Of a stretch of 37,359 bases of DNA, positions 24,510-32,373 are shown piece after piece. The notes beneath the pieces are model-generated. The model saw only the letters and a list, made by a program, of their open reading frames with translations. It did not search any database and was not told the DNA's origin. The DNA is from Candidatus Pacearchaeota archaeon (GTDB taxonomy: Archaea > Nanobdellota > Nanobdellia > Pacearchaeales > GW2011-AR1). Made by a program: the position numbers and the translations under genes. The stretch is taken from NCBI GenBank assembly GCA_018303785.1, contig JAGVXM010000015.1:1-37359 (forward strand). The letters are read 5' to 3'. Within the stretch, counting starts at the first letter, position 1; each line of letters begins with the position of its first letter.

Positions 24510-24566
24510 TTATTTTTTCTCCCGTAAAAATGGGAGATTGAAAATTATAATTTTCATTTCTTCCAT
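24510..24566 (-). promoter_or_regulatory. S3 leader with 18-codon ORF and 6-bp hairpin
   Basis: Between ORF I and S3 lies the longest gap in this half of the operon. It encodes MEEMKIIIFNLPFLREKK, whose start MEEMK copies the S3 start MEERK (ATGGAAGAAA(T)GAAAATT versus ATGGAAGAAAGAAAATTT). It contains the hairpin TCTCCC/GGGAGA (24518-24523, 24532-24537). The GGGAG arm is the only Shine-Dalgarno-like sequence before S3, so folding could hide it. It may be a remnant of a duplicated S3 start or a leader peptide/autoregulatory site. Confidence 0.45.
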
Positions 24567-24570
24567 GTTA

Positions 24571-24954
24571 TTATAATATCACATCATTTAATTTATTTTT
24601 TATAGTGGGTATATTCGCATCACCAGAAACATTTTGTGAATAATTCCACAACTCTTTTTCTGTATCATAACAAAAATGATTTGCATCATCTATATTTAAA
24701 ATCAGCCCGTTTCCTGATAATGTATGTTTTACAAAACATTCTGTTTGAGGAGCATAAAATAAATGGAGAGTTTGTGCATGCTTGCCTATTAATACATGTT
24801 TTCCATCTCCCATACCCCTATATTGTGAAATAAAAGTTCCATCAAGGTGATGAGATTTACTACAAACTCTAACAACATCTCCCCGAGTTAAATTATCTAA
24901 AGTTTCTCCTGCGTTCCATTCTCGCATTTGTATTTGTTTTTGTTGAGTTTCCAT
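24571..24954 (-). CDS. Inserted small ORF I between S5 and S3, 127 aa (paralogue family)
   Basis: WNAGETLDNLTRGDVVRVCS has the family motif TLDNLT-x-G. The following strands HLDGTFISQYRGMGDGKHVL then IGKHAQTLHLFYAP have the rhythm of an SH3-like or LSm-like barrel (L-x-x-GD-x-V ... G-x-F). The end IPTIKNKLNDVIL resembles the IKNKIE end of ORFs D and E. Starts directly after the ORF J stop (TAAATG). An RNA-binding role is possible by fold only; not shown. Confidence 0.78.
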   Translation of the reverse strand: METQQKQIQMREWNAGETLDNLTRGDVVRVCSKSHHLDGTFISQYRGMGDGKHVLIGKHAQTLHLFYAPQTECFVKHTLSGNGLILNIDDANHFCYDTEKELWNYSQNVSGDANIPTIKNKLNDVIL

Positions 24955-25368
24955 TTATTTTCTCCTCCTCCGTAACATTCTGAGTCTTCGTCGGGGTTCA
25001 TGCCACATGTCAATATGTTGTTGTAATACTGCTAATCGTTCATCGTAAAATTTTGATCCGGGTATATAAATGTCAACGTGAAAACTTGCTCTACCAAGAA
25101 AACCTGGGCTGCGTAGATAGAGAGATTCATATTCAAAACAACTAGGATCTATATTCTCCTGGGTCATTGTTAAAGATTCAATATTAGTAGTTCTTCCTCT
25201 TAAAAAATAAGTTGTTTCTTGTCGAATAAATTCATACACGTCATCATCAAATCCATATAAAATCATTGGCACTGCTTTTCCAATATCTCTATTAATTGCA
25301 ACAGATTTTCCCACTAGACTTTTTAATTCCTTATAATTTCTCGGTATAAAATAATGTACTTCTCTCAT
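24955..25368 (-). CDS. Inserted small ORF J after S5, 137 aa, Arg-rich tail
   Basis: I choose MREVHYFIPRNYKELKSLVG at 25368, four bases after the S5 stop; the tracked start overlaps S5. LKSLVGKSVAINRDIGKAV then PMILYGFDDDVYEFI and ASFHVDIYIPGSKFYDERL. The end RRRLRMLRRRRK is very basic and is the only insert tail likely to bind RNA by charge alone. The K-S-x-x-G region weakly echoes ORF D. Function unknown. Confidence 0.7.
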   Translation of the reverse strand: MREVHYFIPRNYKELKSLVGKSVAINRDIGKAVPMILYGFDDDVYEFIRQETTYFLRGRTTNIESLTMTQENIDPSCFEYESLYLRSPGFLGRASFHVDIYIPGSKFYDERLAVLQQHIDMWHEPRRRLRMLRRRRK

Positions 25369-25372
25369 TGTC

Positions 25373-26083
25373 TTACATCTCCATCGTCTTCTGTAAAGCA
25401 TCAATACATGCTTTGGCTAAATTTATAGTTGTTCGTTTTTTTCCTTTAGTTCTACTGTAAACATCTTTGATACCCGCTAATTTCAAAATCTTCTTACATT
25501 CATCTCCGATAACTAATCCAGTTCCTTGAGGTGCAGGCATAAGTTTAACTCGTGAACTTCCTGCTTTTCCTTCGACGATAAACGGAACAGTATGGGGCTC
25601 TCCACAAACACAGTCAAAGCTCGCACATGCTCTTTTTATTTTTATTAAATTCAACTTTGCTTTTCTAGTTGCTTTAGCTCGAGCAGGCAATGTTTCTTTT
25701 GCTCGTCCGTAGCCAATACCAACATATCCATTCTCGTTTCCAACGACACTCATACATGAGAATGTAGGAACATTTCCTTCAGCAGTTTTTCGTTGTGTCT
25801 GTCTCCATGCTCGTCGTTTTCCACCACCAAACTTTCCTTTTGCCTGACCAATATTTAAAATTTCTGATTTTAAGCTAATTAATGAATCAACAATTTCTGG
25901 TTCAAGTATTTTTAATTGTAAAGCTTCATCTAAACTAGTGATTTTCTTTTCCTTTACTAATACCCCCAACTTTGTTTTTGGTTTCCAATCTTCAATATGT
26001 TTGTCATGTGCTTCTTTTATTCTATTCTCTCGAATTTTTTCAATATCAAATTCTGCAACGCTTTCAGATGACTTTTGTTTCAT
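25373..26083 (-). CDS. rps5: Ribosomal protein uS5 (S5)
   Basis: The dsRBD-like N-terminal block VVGNENGYVGIGYGRAKETL and the C-terminal S5 domain (SRVKLMPAPQGTGLVIGDEC) are clear. GGGKRRAWRQTQRKTAEGN is the archaeal linker. 30S protein at the decoding centre and mRNA entry. I choose MKQKSSES at 26083, because GGAGGA lies five bases before it; the tracked MEED start at 26095 has none. Overlaps ORF K by 20 bp. Confidence 0.95.
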   Translation of the reverse strand: MKQKSSESVAEFDIEKIRENRIKEAHDKHIEDWKPKTKLGVLVKEKKITSLDEALQLKILEPEIVDSLISLKSEILNIGQAKGKFGGGKRRAWRQTQRKTAEGNVPTFSCMSVVGNENGYVGIGYGRAKETLPARAKATRKAKLNLIKIKRACASFDCVCGEPHTVPFIVEGKAGSSRVKLMPAPQGTGLVIGDECKKILKLAGIKDVYSRTKGKKRTTINLAKACIDALQKTMEM

Positions 26084-26363
26084 GTCTTCCTCCATATCTA
26101 TTTAGATAACAAATTACTAACTTAGGATGTAATGCCCCAGTCCAGTTTGTCGTCGGAATCCCTTCATGTTCAGGGACATTTATTTGATATGAATAATTTT
26201 TAATATTTTGCGCAGATGTTTTCTGATGCAACTTGTAAAATGAATCTACATATTTTATGATTATTTTATTTCCATTTTGAGTAAAAGTTAATGGCGTAGG
26301 TCTTTCTAAAAGTACATCAACAAATTCTATGCATCGTTCTTCTAATTTTATTCGTTCAGTCAT
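26064..26363 (-). CDS. Inserted small ORF K between L18 and S5, 99 aa
   Basis: MTERIKLEERCIEFVDVLLE then RPTPLTFTQNGNKIIIKYV and KNYSYQINVPEHEGI. Beta-rich. No TL-x-G motif, and no similarity to the others that I would defend. Follows L18 after one base (TAA A ATG) and overlaps the start of S5 by 20 bp; its 3' end contains the S5 ribosome binding site. Function unknown. Confidence 0.68.
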   Translation of the reverse strand: MTERIKLEERCIEFVDVLLERPTPLTFTQNGNKIIIKYVDSFYKLHQKTSAQNIKNYSYQINVPEHEGIPTTNWTGALHPKLVICYLNRYGGRHETKVI

Positions 26364-26364
26364 T

Positions 26365-26853
26365 TTATTTTAATCCCTCGACATTTTTTTTAACTGCCGC
26401 AAAAAAAGGAAATTTTTCAATTTTACCTTTTTCCGGAGCAACTTTTTCGTCAAATGGTATTTTCATTCCTGCATCAGCAAATCCTTTTACTGCCGCATAA
26501 ATTCTTGAGCCTTTAGTATTAGGTATTAATCCAGCATCTAAAATAATTCGTCCTTTTATTTTTCCTGAAACTTTTTTACCTAGTGCAATGCCTCCAAGAT
26601 ATGCTGCACTCACTGACTTTAAACTCCCATCTTTTTCTTTAGGCCAGCCATGTTTCAACAAACTTTTCGTACTAAAGCTTTGTACAACCGTATCTTGAGC
26701 CTGAATATCTTCAACAACTTGAAGCATTAAATACTTATTGCTTTTTCTGACGACAAAACGCGGAGATCTACTCTTAAGTAAAACCAATCTTTTTCGATAG
26801 TCGGTCTTACCTTCTATTCTTCGTTTTTTGTATAGTTTTATTTGTTTTTTCAT
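26365..26853 (-). CDS. rpl18: Ribosomal protein uL18 (L18)
   Basis: RRIEGKTDYRKRLVLLKSRS then PRFVVRKSNKYLMLQVVE is the archaeal uL18 start. SVSAAYLGGIALGKKV and GLIPNTKGSRIYAAVKGFAD then AGMKIP are the later conserved blocks. Binds 5S rRNA with uL5. 162 aa is shorter than typical archaeal L18 (about 190), missing part of the C-terminal extension. The start overlaps L19e by four bases. Confidence 0.95.
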   Translation of the reverse strand: MKKQIKLYKKRRIEGKTDYRKRLVLLKSRSPRFVVRKSNKYLMLQVVEDIQAQDTVVQSFSTKSLLKHGWPKEKDGSLKSVSAAYLGGIALGKKVSGKIKGRIILDAGLIPNTKGSRIYAAVKGFADAGMKIPFDEKVAPEKGKIEKFPFFAAVKKNVEGLK

Positions 26854-27347
26854 TTTTTACTTTTCTTCCTTTTTGGAGCTACCTTTTTAATTTTTGTATC
26901 AACTTTCGTTGCCTTAACCTGCGGACTCAGATTATCGACATCTATTTCAATCATCCGAAGATAATCTTTAAGATTGTTCTTACTTTTAAAAGCACGTGCT
27001 CTGATTTTTTTTCGCAAATCTCTATAAACCTCCTGCTGGATAACTTTTCTTCCTTTTAGGAAAGCTATATAATTTCTTAATTTTCGAGTTAATTTAACAT
27101 ATTCCTGTTTTCGATCCCGCACATTTCTTTTGATATTTCCAGGGCCTATTTTTCTTTTAATTCTAATGACAATCTTTCTGCCATTAATTGGTCTGATGCG
27201 AATAATTCCATCTTTGTGCAGAATCTGTATATCTTGTTTCGTGATAGCTTCTTTAATTTGATCTAATGCTTCTGGCGAAAAAATAATTCTATTTTTTCCC
27301 ACGCGTAATACTTTCGATGCTAATGCTTTTTTATGTCCCAGGTTCAT
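26850..27347 (-). CDS. rpl19e: Ribosomal protein eL19 (L19e)
   Basis: ALASKVLRVGKNRIIFSPEA and DGIIRIRPINGRKIVIRIKR are the eL19 core with its basic helical C-terminus (YRDLRKKIRARAFKSKNNLK). Archaea/eukaryote-specific large-subunit protein. Order L32e-L19e-L18 is canonical. Confidence 0.95.
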   Translation of the reverse strand: MNLGHKKALASKVLRVGKNRIIFSPEALDQIKEAITKQDIQILHKDGIIRIRPINGRKIVIRIKRKIGPGNIKRNVRDRKQEYVKLTRKLRNYIAFLKGRKVIQQEVYRDLRKKIRARAFKSKNNLKDYLRMIEIDVDNLSPQVKATKVDTKIKKVAPKRKKSKK

Positions 27348-27928
27348 TTTTTGTCCTCTGTAGGTTTAATAGTAGTTTTATTATCATCAGCTTTATTTTC
27401 TTCAACTTTTTCATCAGGCTTTTCTTTCTCGTTTTTCTTTTCTTCTGATTCTTTTTCTTTAGCTTTTTTTTCTTCATCTTCTTTTTTCTTTATTGCATCT
27501 TCTTTCTCTTTCAGTTTTTTTTCTTTTTCAGATTTTTCCATCATTTTATTTTTTTGTGCAAATTCAACATTCTTCATGAATTTTTTTGCGTTAAAATTTA
27601 TGAGCGTTATTTTATTAGCAAGTACAAATGTAGCTATTTCTTTTTTCTTCTTATTACCTATTCGAGCGAGAATACCAATTTCTTGTTTCGCTAATTTTTT
27701 AATATCATTGATTGAATGCACCAATACGGGTTTTAATCCTTTTACTAACCCTTGAACATTTTTATTTTTCTTGAATCCTACTTTAACTTTTACAATTCTA
27801 CCTTTTTCTTGCAATCTAACCTTGTTATCTCTACCTTTAGCTTTTCGATAAATCAATTTGTTTTTTCGTCGTAATCCAAGTTTTGAATATCTCCAGTATC
27901 CTTGCCGTAAAAATGTTTTTCGTGCCAT
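27344..27928 (-). CDS. rpl32e: Ribosomal protein eL32 (L32e) with long K/E tail
   Basis: FLRQGYWRYSKLGLRRKNKL, KAKGRDNKVRLQEKGRIVKV and KGLKPVLVHSINDIKKL are diagnostic of eL32. The core ends at about residue 130; a further ~65 residues are almost only K and E (KSEKEKKLKEKEDAIKKKED and so on), giving 194 aa against about 130 in most archaea. The tail produces a false Ser/Phe-rich antisense ORF in the track. Confidence 0.95.
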   Translation of the reverse strand: MARKTFLRQGYWRYSKLGLRRKNKLIYRKAKGRDNKVRLQEKGRIVKVKVGFKKNKNVQGLVKGLKPVLVHSINDIKKLAKQEIGILARIGNKKKKEIATFVLANKITLINFNAKKFMKNVEFAQKNKMMEKSEKEKKLKEKEDAIKKKEDEEKKAKEKESEEKKNEKEKPDEKVEENKADDNKTTIKPTEDKK

Positions 27929-28501
27929 TTACAAATAACTCCTCCCAGGTTTTTCTATAATAAAAATACCGTCCTGATAAACACGGCGGTCTCGTTTTCT
28001 AACTTTAGTTCCTTTTTCAATATTAGTTGCAGCCTGTCCAGCTTTCTCAATATCATGCGAAGTGATTTCAACAACATCTTTGATAACCTTAACCTGAACA
28101 CCCGGAACTAATTTTATCCGTCGATCTTTTTTTTCTCCCAAAAAATTATTGACAACAAATTCATTCTTTTCTTTATCAACATTAACCGTCATCGGGAAAT
28201 GAACGTTAACAACCTGCAGTTTGTACATGAAATTTTCATCCAGACCTTTAATCATATTCTTCAGATGTGCTTCAAGTGTACCCATTAATCGTCGTTCTAT
28301 CTTTCGGTTTCTTTGAGTTGACATATTAATCAAGTTACCTTGAATATTGACCTTAATTGAAGGATGAATTTTTCTGTCAATTTCTTTGTCTCCCTTCTTC
28401 AATGTTAATGATTCATTTTCATATTGAGCATTGATATCTGAAGGCATTTCTACCGATATAGTTAGTCCATTTTCAGCTTTCTTTAATTTTTTTTCAGCCA
28501 T
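27929..28501 (-). CDS. rpl6: Ribosomal protein uL6 (L6)
   Basis: Two uL6 repeats: LTISVEMPSDINAQYENESL and VKVIKDVVEITSHDIEKAGQ then AATNIEKGTKVRKRDRRVYQ then DGIFIIEKPG, the typical C-terminus. Binds near the sarcin-ricin loop. I choose MAEKKLKKAENGL at 28501, which overlaps the S8 stop (TAATG); the tracked extension MLNCIHVL is antisense to no known block and lies in S8. Confidence 0.95.
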   Translation of the reverse strand: MAEKKLKKAENGLTISVEMPSDINAQYENESLTLKKGDKEIDRKIHPSIKVNIQGNLINMSTQRNRKIERRLMGTLEAHLKNMIKGLDENFMYKLQVVNVHFPMTVNVDKEKNEFVVNNFLGEKKDRRIKLVPGVQVKVIKDVVEITSHDIEKAGQAATNIEKGTKVRKRDRRVYQDGIFIIEKPGRSYL

Positions 28502-28872
28502 TAGTACATGTATGCAATTAAGCATCCTCCAATATTTTTTTCTTCAGCTTCTTTATGTTTCATAAGACCCTTACTTGTAGAGACTATAATGAAACCAAAA
28601 TCTTTCGCTGGAAGGAATCTTCGAACATAAGAATTCATTCCTTTAACCGGAACGGTGTAACGAGGTTTGATCGCTTTGATAGTGTTAACACGTTTAATAT
28701 CGATTTTTAATTCCTTGCCTGTAAGAGTATAATCAATATACCCCTCTTCTTTTGCAATGTCCAAAATATTTCGTAATAATTTTGAATGTCGGGTTATAAC
28801 TATGTCTGATTTGCCCGCTTTCTTTGCGTTCATTATTCTATTCAGTGCGTCTGATATTAAGTCTTGTGACAT
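28501..28872 (-). CDS. rps8: Ribosomal protein uS8 (S8)
   Basis: MSQDLISDALNRIMNAKKAG is the usual N-terminus and VPVKGMNSYVRRFLPAKDFG then FIIVSTSKGLMKHKEA the C-terminal half of archaeal uS8. 30S central-domain rRNA binder. 123 aa, normal. Five bases downstream of S14. Confidence 0.96.
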   Translation of the reverse strand: MSQDLISDALNRIMNAKKAGKSDIVITRHSKLLRNILDIAKEEGYIDYTLTGKELKIDIKRVNTIKAIKPRYTVPVKGMNSYVRRFLPAKDFGFIIVSTSKGLMKHKEAEEKNIGGCLIAYMY

Positions 28873-28876
28873 TTTT

Positions 28877-29107
28877 TTATGAGTATTTTTTAAATCCTAA
28901 ATCTTCAGCAATTTCTCTGAAACAGTGTCGGCATAAGTTAATACCGTATCTATTAATCATCGCGCCAAACCGTCCGCATCGCTCGCACTTTTTTTTGGCG
29001 ATTCCGGCAGTTCTTTCTTTCGGCTTGTTGTGCTTGATCCATTTAGCTCTAATTGCCGGTTTTCTGTTAAATTGCTTTAACATCTTTCTCCAATCACTTG
29101 CGGTCAT
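28877..29107 (-). CDS. rps14: Ribosomal protein uS14 (S14), zinc-binding
   Basis: The zinc motif [20 protein letters not shown] then HC gives the four cysteines (CxxC...CxxC). An N-terminal extension of about 20 residues ([20 protein letters not shown]) makes it 76 aa rather than the usual ~55. It normally follows L5 directly; insert L lies between them here. Confidence 0.95.
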   Translation of the reverse strand: MTASDWRKMLKQFNRKPAIRAKWIKHNKPKERTAGIAKKKCERCGRFGAMINRYGINLCRHCFREIAEDLGFKKYS

Positions 29108-29109
29108 GT

Positions 29110-29568
29110 TTAAGCTCTTCCTCCATTGCGTAATAGTTGAATAAATTCTGGATGTTCTATTTTCAAAAATTTAATAGTACTCAAATGTTCATGTAATCTA
29201 TTTTCTGAATTTTGTTTTTCTGTTTTTGAAATTTTAAAATAATTATTTTTTCCAAATGATTCATCAAAATCAACAAAATAATTTTCCTCTCTATCGCCAT
29301 GTATGTGGAAAGGATAAGTAATCTGGAAAGGATAAGTAATCCATGGGGTAAATTGATTAGAAACTGTTTGAGTAAAGAAAGCAAATTCAGGCCTGTCATT
29401 AATATCATCCCGAATTATGTCGTCATATAAAATATCCGTTATATTATTGAATAATTTAGTGCCAGCACGATTTCTTAAATTAATTCGAAGAGTATCTAGA
29501 AAAGTAAATAATCGCAAAGCTACTTTTCCTTCATATACTGATTGTGGGTTTGTTGTTATTCCTATCAT
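29110..29568 (-). CDS. Inserted small ORF L between L5 and S14, 152 aa
   Basis: The largest insert. [20 protein letters not shown] then [19 protein letters not shown], an aromatic-rich middle ([11 protein letters not shown], with a near-repeat [10 protein letters not shown]) and a C-terminal helix [20 protein letters not shown]. Overlaps the L5 stop by ATGA. No motif ties it clearly to the other inserts. A 17-nt imperfect DNA duplication GGAAAGGATAAGTAATC occurs twice at 29307-29342, giving the FQITYPF repeat. Function unknown. Confidence 0.68.
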   Translation of the reverse strand: MIGITTNPQSVYEGKVALRLFTFLDTLRINLRNRAGTKLFNNITDILYDDIIRDDINDRPEFAFFTQTVSNQFTPWITYPFQITYPFHIHGDREENYFVDFDESFGKNNYFKISKTEKQNSENRLHEHLSTIKFLKIEHPEFIQLLRNGGRA

Positions 29569-30083
29569 CTTACATCTAATTTAAAATTTTTTTCTAAGTA
29601 TACACGAATTTCTTCGGGAGTTACTCGCTGTTTTCTAGGAAATTTCCCTTGTTTTATTTTCTTTAATCCAACGCGTTTTCCTTTTCTCTTAAAGATAAGC
29701 ATTACTTCAAAACCTAGTATTCCGATATCTCTTTCATATTCTAATCCTGGAACTTCGATATACTCTTTAACTCCAAAGCATAATTGATTTTCCGTAATCT
29801 GTCGATCTTTGATCTTATTATCTACTGCTGAAAAAAACCTTTTCAAATAACTATTAATCGCGTCTAAATCTCTGATCGTTATTTTACAACCGCTCTTTTT
29901 TCCAGGCGAAATACCGAACGCAGGAATTCTTCTTGTAGATTTTTTTATATATATTGTCCCGCCAGTAATTTTTTTCAATAATTTTATTGATCGTTCAAGT
30001 TTATCTTCTGTTCCTCCACAATGTATTACCATTTTCTCAATTTCAATTTCCCGCATAACATTGCCCTTTGATTTTGTTTCCAT
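29565..30083 (-). CDS. rpl5: Ribosomal protein uL5 (L5)
   Basis: VMREIEIEKMVIHCGGTEDK then LERSIKLLKKITGGTIYIKK, and FGISPGKKSGCKITIRDLDA with LCFGVKEYIEVPGLEYERDI are clear archaeal uL5 blocks. Contacts 5S rRNA and the P-site tRNA. MREIE (30056) is an alternative start; neither has a strong Shine-Dalgarno. Confidence 0.95.
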   Translation of the reverse strand: METKSKGNVMREIEIEKMVIHCGGTEDKLERSIKLLKKITGGTIYIKKSTRRIPAFGISPGKKSGCKITIRDLDAINSYLKRFFSAVDNKIKDRQITENQLCFGVKEYIEVPGLEYERDIGILGFEVMLIFKRKGKRVGLKKIKQGKFPRKQRVTPEEIRVYLEKNFKLDVR

Positions 30084-30099
30084 TTTTTGATTAATTTTA

Positions 30100-30756
30100 T
30101 TAATCCATTACGATAACATTTTTTATCCAAACATTTATTTTTTTATTGTCTTTAGTAGTTATTTTGATGAGTTTTTTTCCTCCTCGTTCAACAATTCCAT
30201 CTATTTTTCCTACAGCTCCAGCGTGTTTTCCTTCTGTCACATAAGCATTTTTTCCACCTTCAATTTTTAAAATTTTATCAATTTTATTCTGTTTCAAATT
30301 CATAACAATTGAATCATTAACATTTATTTTTTCTTTAGTGATTATATTTCTTCCATTAATTAAATTAATTTGAATAGTATTTTTTTTCAAAACTTTTTTA
30401 TCTATTACCTTGTATACTCGTTTTTCTGATTCTTTATCGCTGATTTCCACAAAATTAATTTTTTTAGTTGAAGATAATAATGCTCGATAATTTTTCTTAA
30501 TCGTAGGAATAGTGATAACATCAAACAGACATATTGGATAATTTTTATCATTAATTAGTCTTTGATTAATCAAAATTTGTTTTTCATTGATTAATTTTTG
30601 CAATTCTTTTCTGTTTCCTACTAATTGTAAAATGTCTCTAATAACTACAACTAATGGAATGGATTTTGTCTTGTCATGTGAACTGACTGCTAAGTACTTA
30701 TTTCCTTTTCTTGGCAGAGGCCAAAATTTTCCAATCGATGATCTTTTAAGGTGCAT
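30100..30756 (-). CDS. rps4e: Ribosomal protein eS4 (S4e)
   Basis: MHLKRSSIGKFWPLPRKGNK is the hallmark N-terminus. An S4-like RNA-binding region (NEKQILINQRLINDKNYPIC) and a KOW domain (YVTEGKHAGAVGKIDGIVER) follow. 218 aa, slightly shorter than usual (~235). The start overlaps the L24 3' end by 11 bp. Confidence 0.95.
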   Translation of the reverse strand: MHLKRSSIGKFWPLPRKGNKYLAVSSHDKTKSIPLVVVIRDILQLVGNRKELQKLINEKQILINQRLINDKNYPICLFDVITIPTIKKNYRALLSSTKKINFVEISDKESEKRVYKVIDKKVLKKNTIQINLINGRNIITKEKINVNDSIVMNLKQNKIDKILKIEGGKNAYVTEGKHAGAVGKIDGIVERGGKKLIKITTKDNKKINVWIKNVIVMD

Positions 30757-31222
30757 TTTTTTCCTCCGTCGGCAATTTTTTTATTTTTAATTTTTCTTTT
30801 TTATTTTCTTTATCCTCTTTCACTTCAGTTTTTTTCTGTCCCATTTTTCTTTCTAATGCTGTTTTTCTCTTACCATCTTCAAGATTTAGTTCTCTAATTT
30901 GAACTTTTGAAGGATGAAAATACATCTTTACTTTTGTACCGTCTTTTTTAGCTCTGAAAATTCCTTCAACACTCAATCGATAATCAGAATAATTCACACT
31001 ATCCACTTTTCCAGATTTTCCAGAAAATTCTCCTCGCATTACTTTAACAACATCTCCTTTTCTTAAAGGAAAATTTCTCTTTTCATATTTCTTTCGAAGA
31101 TCTTTTGTAAAGTTCGCTGAAACTAATTTTCTTTTTATATGCAATGGAGCATTATGTCTATATTTGATCTGTTTTCGCGGTTGTTCGCTCGCTTTCCAAC
31201 TGTTTGAAAATTCTGTTTTCAT
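30746..31222 (-). CDS. rpl24: Ribosomal protein uL24 (L24)
   Basis: KQIKYRHNAPLHIKRKLVSA and the KOW motif LRKGDVVKVMRGEFSGKSGK are archaeal uL24. Early assembly protein of the 50S at the tunnel exit. The last ~35 residues (RKMGQKKTEVKEDKENKKEK) are K/E-rich and longer than in most archaea. Confidence 0.95.
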   Translation of the reverse strand: MKTEFSNSWKASEQPRKQIKYRHNAPLHIKRKLVSANFTKDLRKKYEKRNFPLRKGDVVKVMRGEFSGKSGKVDSVNYSDYRLSVEGIFRAKKDGTKVKMYFHPSKVQIRELNLEDGKRKTALERKMGQKKTEVKEDKENKKEKLKIKKLPTEEKNAP

Positions 31223-31223
31223 T

Positions 31224-31625
31224 TTATAATATCATTTTCGCAATTTTAGCGACGAATGGCCATCGATCTGCTGCCTCCTTCGCAATTGGCCCTTTAACTT
31301 GAGTTCCTTTGGGATTTCCCTTGTCATCCTTTAATAAAACAACAGCATTATCCGTGAAAGCGACTCGTTCACCAGTTAATCTTCGGTATGGTTTTTTAAT
31401 TCTGACTACTACAGCGTCAAAAACTTCTCCTTTCATTTTAGGATCTCCTTTTCTTACAGATACTTTAACCCAATCTGCAATTTTAGCATACTGCTGTCTT
31501 CCTCGAACAGTTTTTCCACCACGAACGCTAGTGACGCGAACAATACGTGCGCCGCTATTATCAGCAGCAGTAACATTAGCTCCAATATTCAGTCCTCGTG
31601 TTGCCTTAGCAGTTAGTCCTTTCAT
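31224..31625 (-). CDS. rpl14: Ribosomal protein uL14 (L14)
   Basis: LNIGANVTAADNSGARIVRV, GDPKMKGEVFDAVVVRIKKP and AVVLLKDDKGNPKGTQVKGP then IAKEAADRWPFVAKIA are conserved throughout. Subunit-interface protein. 133 aa, typical; no low-complexity tail. The most conserved gene here. Confidence 0.97.
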   Translation of the reverse strand: MKGLTAKATRGLNIGANVTAADNSGARIVRVTSVRGGKTVRGRQQYAKIADWVKVSVRKGDPKMKGEVFDAVVVRIKKPYRRLTGERVAFTDNAVVLLKDDKGNPKGTQVKGPIAKEAADRWPFVAKIAKMIL

Positions 31626-32002
31626 TGTTTCTTTCCTTTCAGTTTATTTTCAATAGCATTCTCAGTCTTTTCTCTCTGCGCTTTACCAACGACGATAAAA
31701 TGAATTATCTTACTGATTGGTCGGCATTCTTTAATTTCGATGTAGTCTCCCATTTCAATATCCTTTTGCATACAATCTGGTAACCGTGCGTGTAATTTTG
31801 TTTTTCTTTTTGCAAATCTTTCGTATTTTTGAACGTACACTGTTCTTTCAAATTCAATAACTATTCGTTTAGGAAATTTTCTAATTACATTTCCATAAAA
31901 GCTTCTACCTCTAAGGCTGATGTTTCCATGTCGAGGACATGCAAAATCATTACATACAGTTTGTTCTGTTTCAATGTTTGTTTTTTGTTCTTTTTCTGCC
32001 AT
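31622..32002 (-). CDS. rps17: Ribosomal protein uS17 (S17)
   Basis: CNDFACPRHGNISLRGRSFY is the archaeal N-terminus, and VYVQKYERFAKRKTKLHARL then PDCMQKDIEMGDYIEIKECR then PISKIIHFIVV the OB-fold core. Overlaps the L14 start by ATGA. Insert M lies directly before it in the place where S3-L29-aIF1 stand in other archaea. Confidence 0.95.
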   Translation of the reverse strand: MAEKEQKTNIETEQTVCNDFACPRHGNISLRGRSFYGNVIRKFPKRIVIEFERTVYVQKYERFAKRKTKLHARLPDCMQKDIEMGDYIEIKECRPISKIIHFIVVGKAQREKTENAIENKLKGKKQ

Positions 32003-32003
32003 G

Positions 32004-32372
32004 TTAATTTCTTTTTTTATTTCGTTTTATTTGTACTACATAGGTTACACTTTCATTTACATAACTTTTAACTTTAGAAAATGTATCTTCATGTAATGGA
32101 CTCTCATCTACCACTCCTCCCGCGATATCATCAAATTTACCATTTATCAATTCATATTCATTATCTAAAACGTTATAAGTATCCATATTATTTACAATTG
32201 TTGATAGTTCATTCTCAAGGGTAGTCTCATTATCAAGATTTAAATTAGTTCTAGTATAATGAATACCAGGTCCATCACCAAAGCTAATTATAAGTTGGCA
32301 ATAATCATGTCTACTCCGAATATTTTTAATTTCTCTCAGTTTTCCAACATATATTCTTGTTTTTTTTGCCAT
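32004..32372 (-). CDS. Inserted small ORF M between L22 and S17, 122 aa
   Basis: MAKKTRIYVGKLREIKNIRS then DYCQLIISFGDGPGIHYTR, TLENELSTIVNNMDTYN and HEDTFSKVKSYVNESV then TYVVQIKRNKKRN. It occupies exactly the slot left by the moved S3-L29-aIF1 block, with one-base gaps on both sides (TAA T ATG; TAA C ATG). Alpha/beta with a basic end. Only weak resemblance to other inserts. Function unknown. Confidence 0.7.
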   Translation of the reverse strand: MAKKTRIYVGKLREIKNIRSRHDYCQLIISFGDGPGIHYTRTNLNLDNETTLENELSTIVNNMDTYNVLDNEYELINGKFDDIAGGVVDESPLHEDTFSKVKSYVNESVTYVVQIKRNKKRN

Positions 32373-32373
32373 A

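Noticed and set aside
27333-27755. 140-aa plus-strand ORF rich in Ser and Phe
   Set aside because: It is the antisense of the K/E-rich tail of eL32; AAR/GAR codon runs read backwards give YTT/YTC (Phe, Ser, Leu) runs. No start signal.
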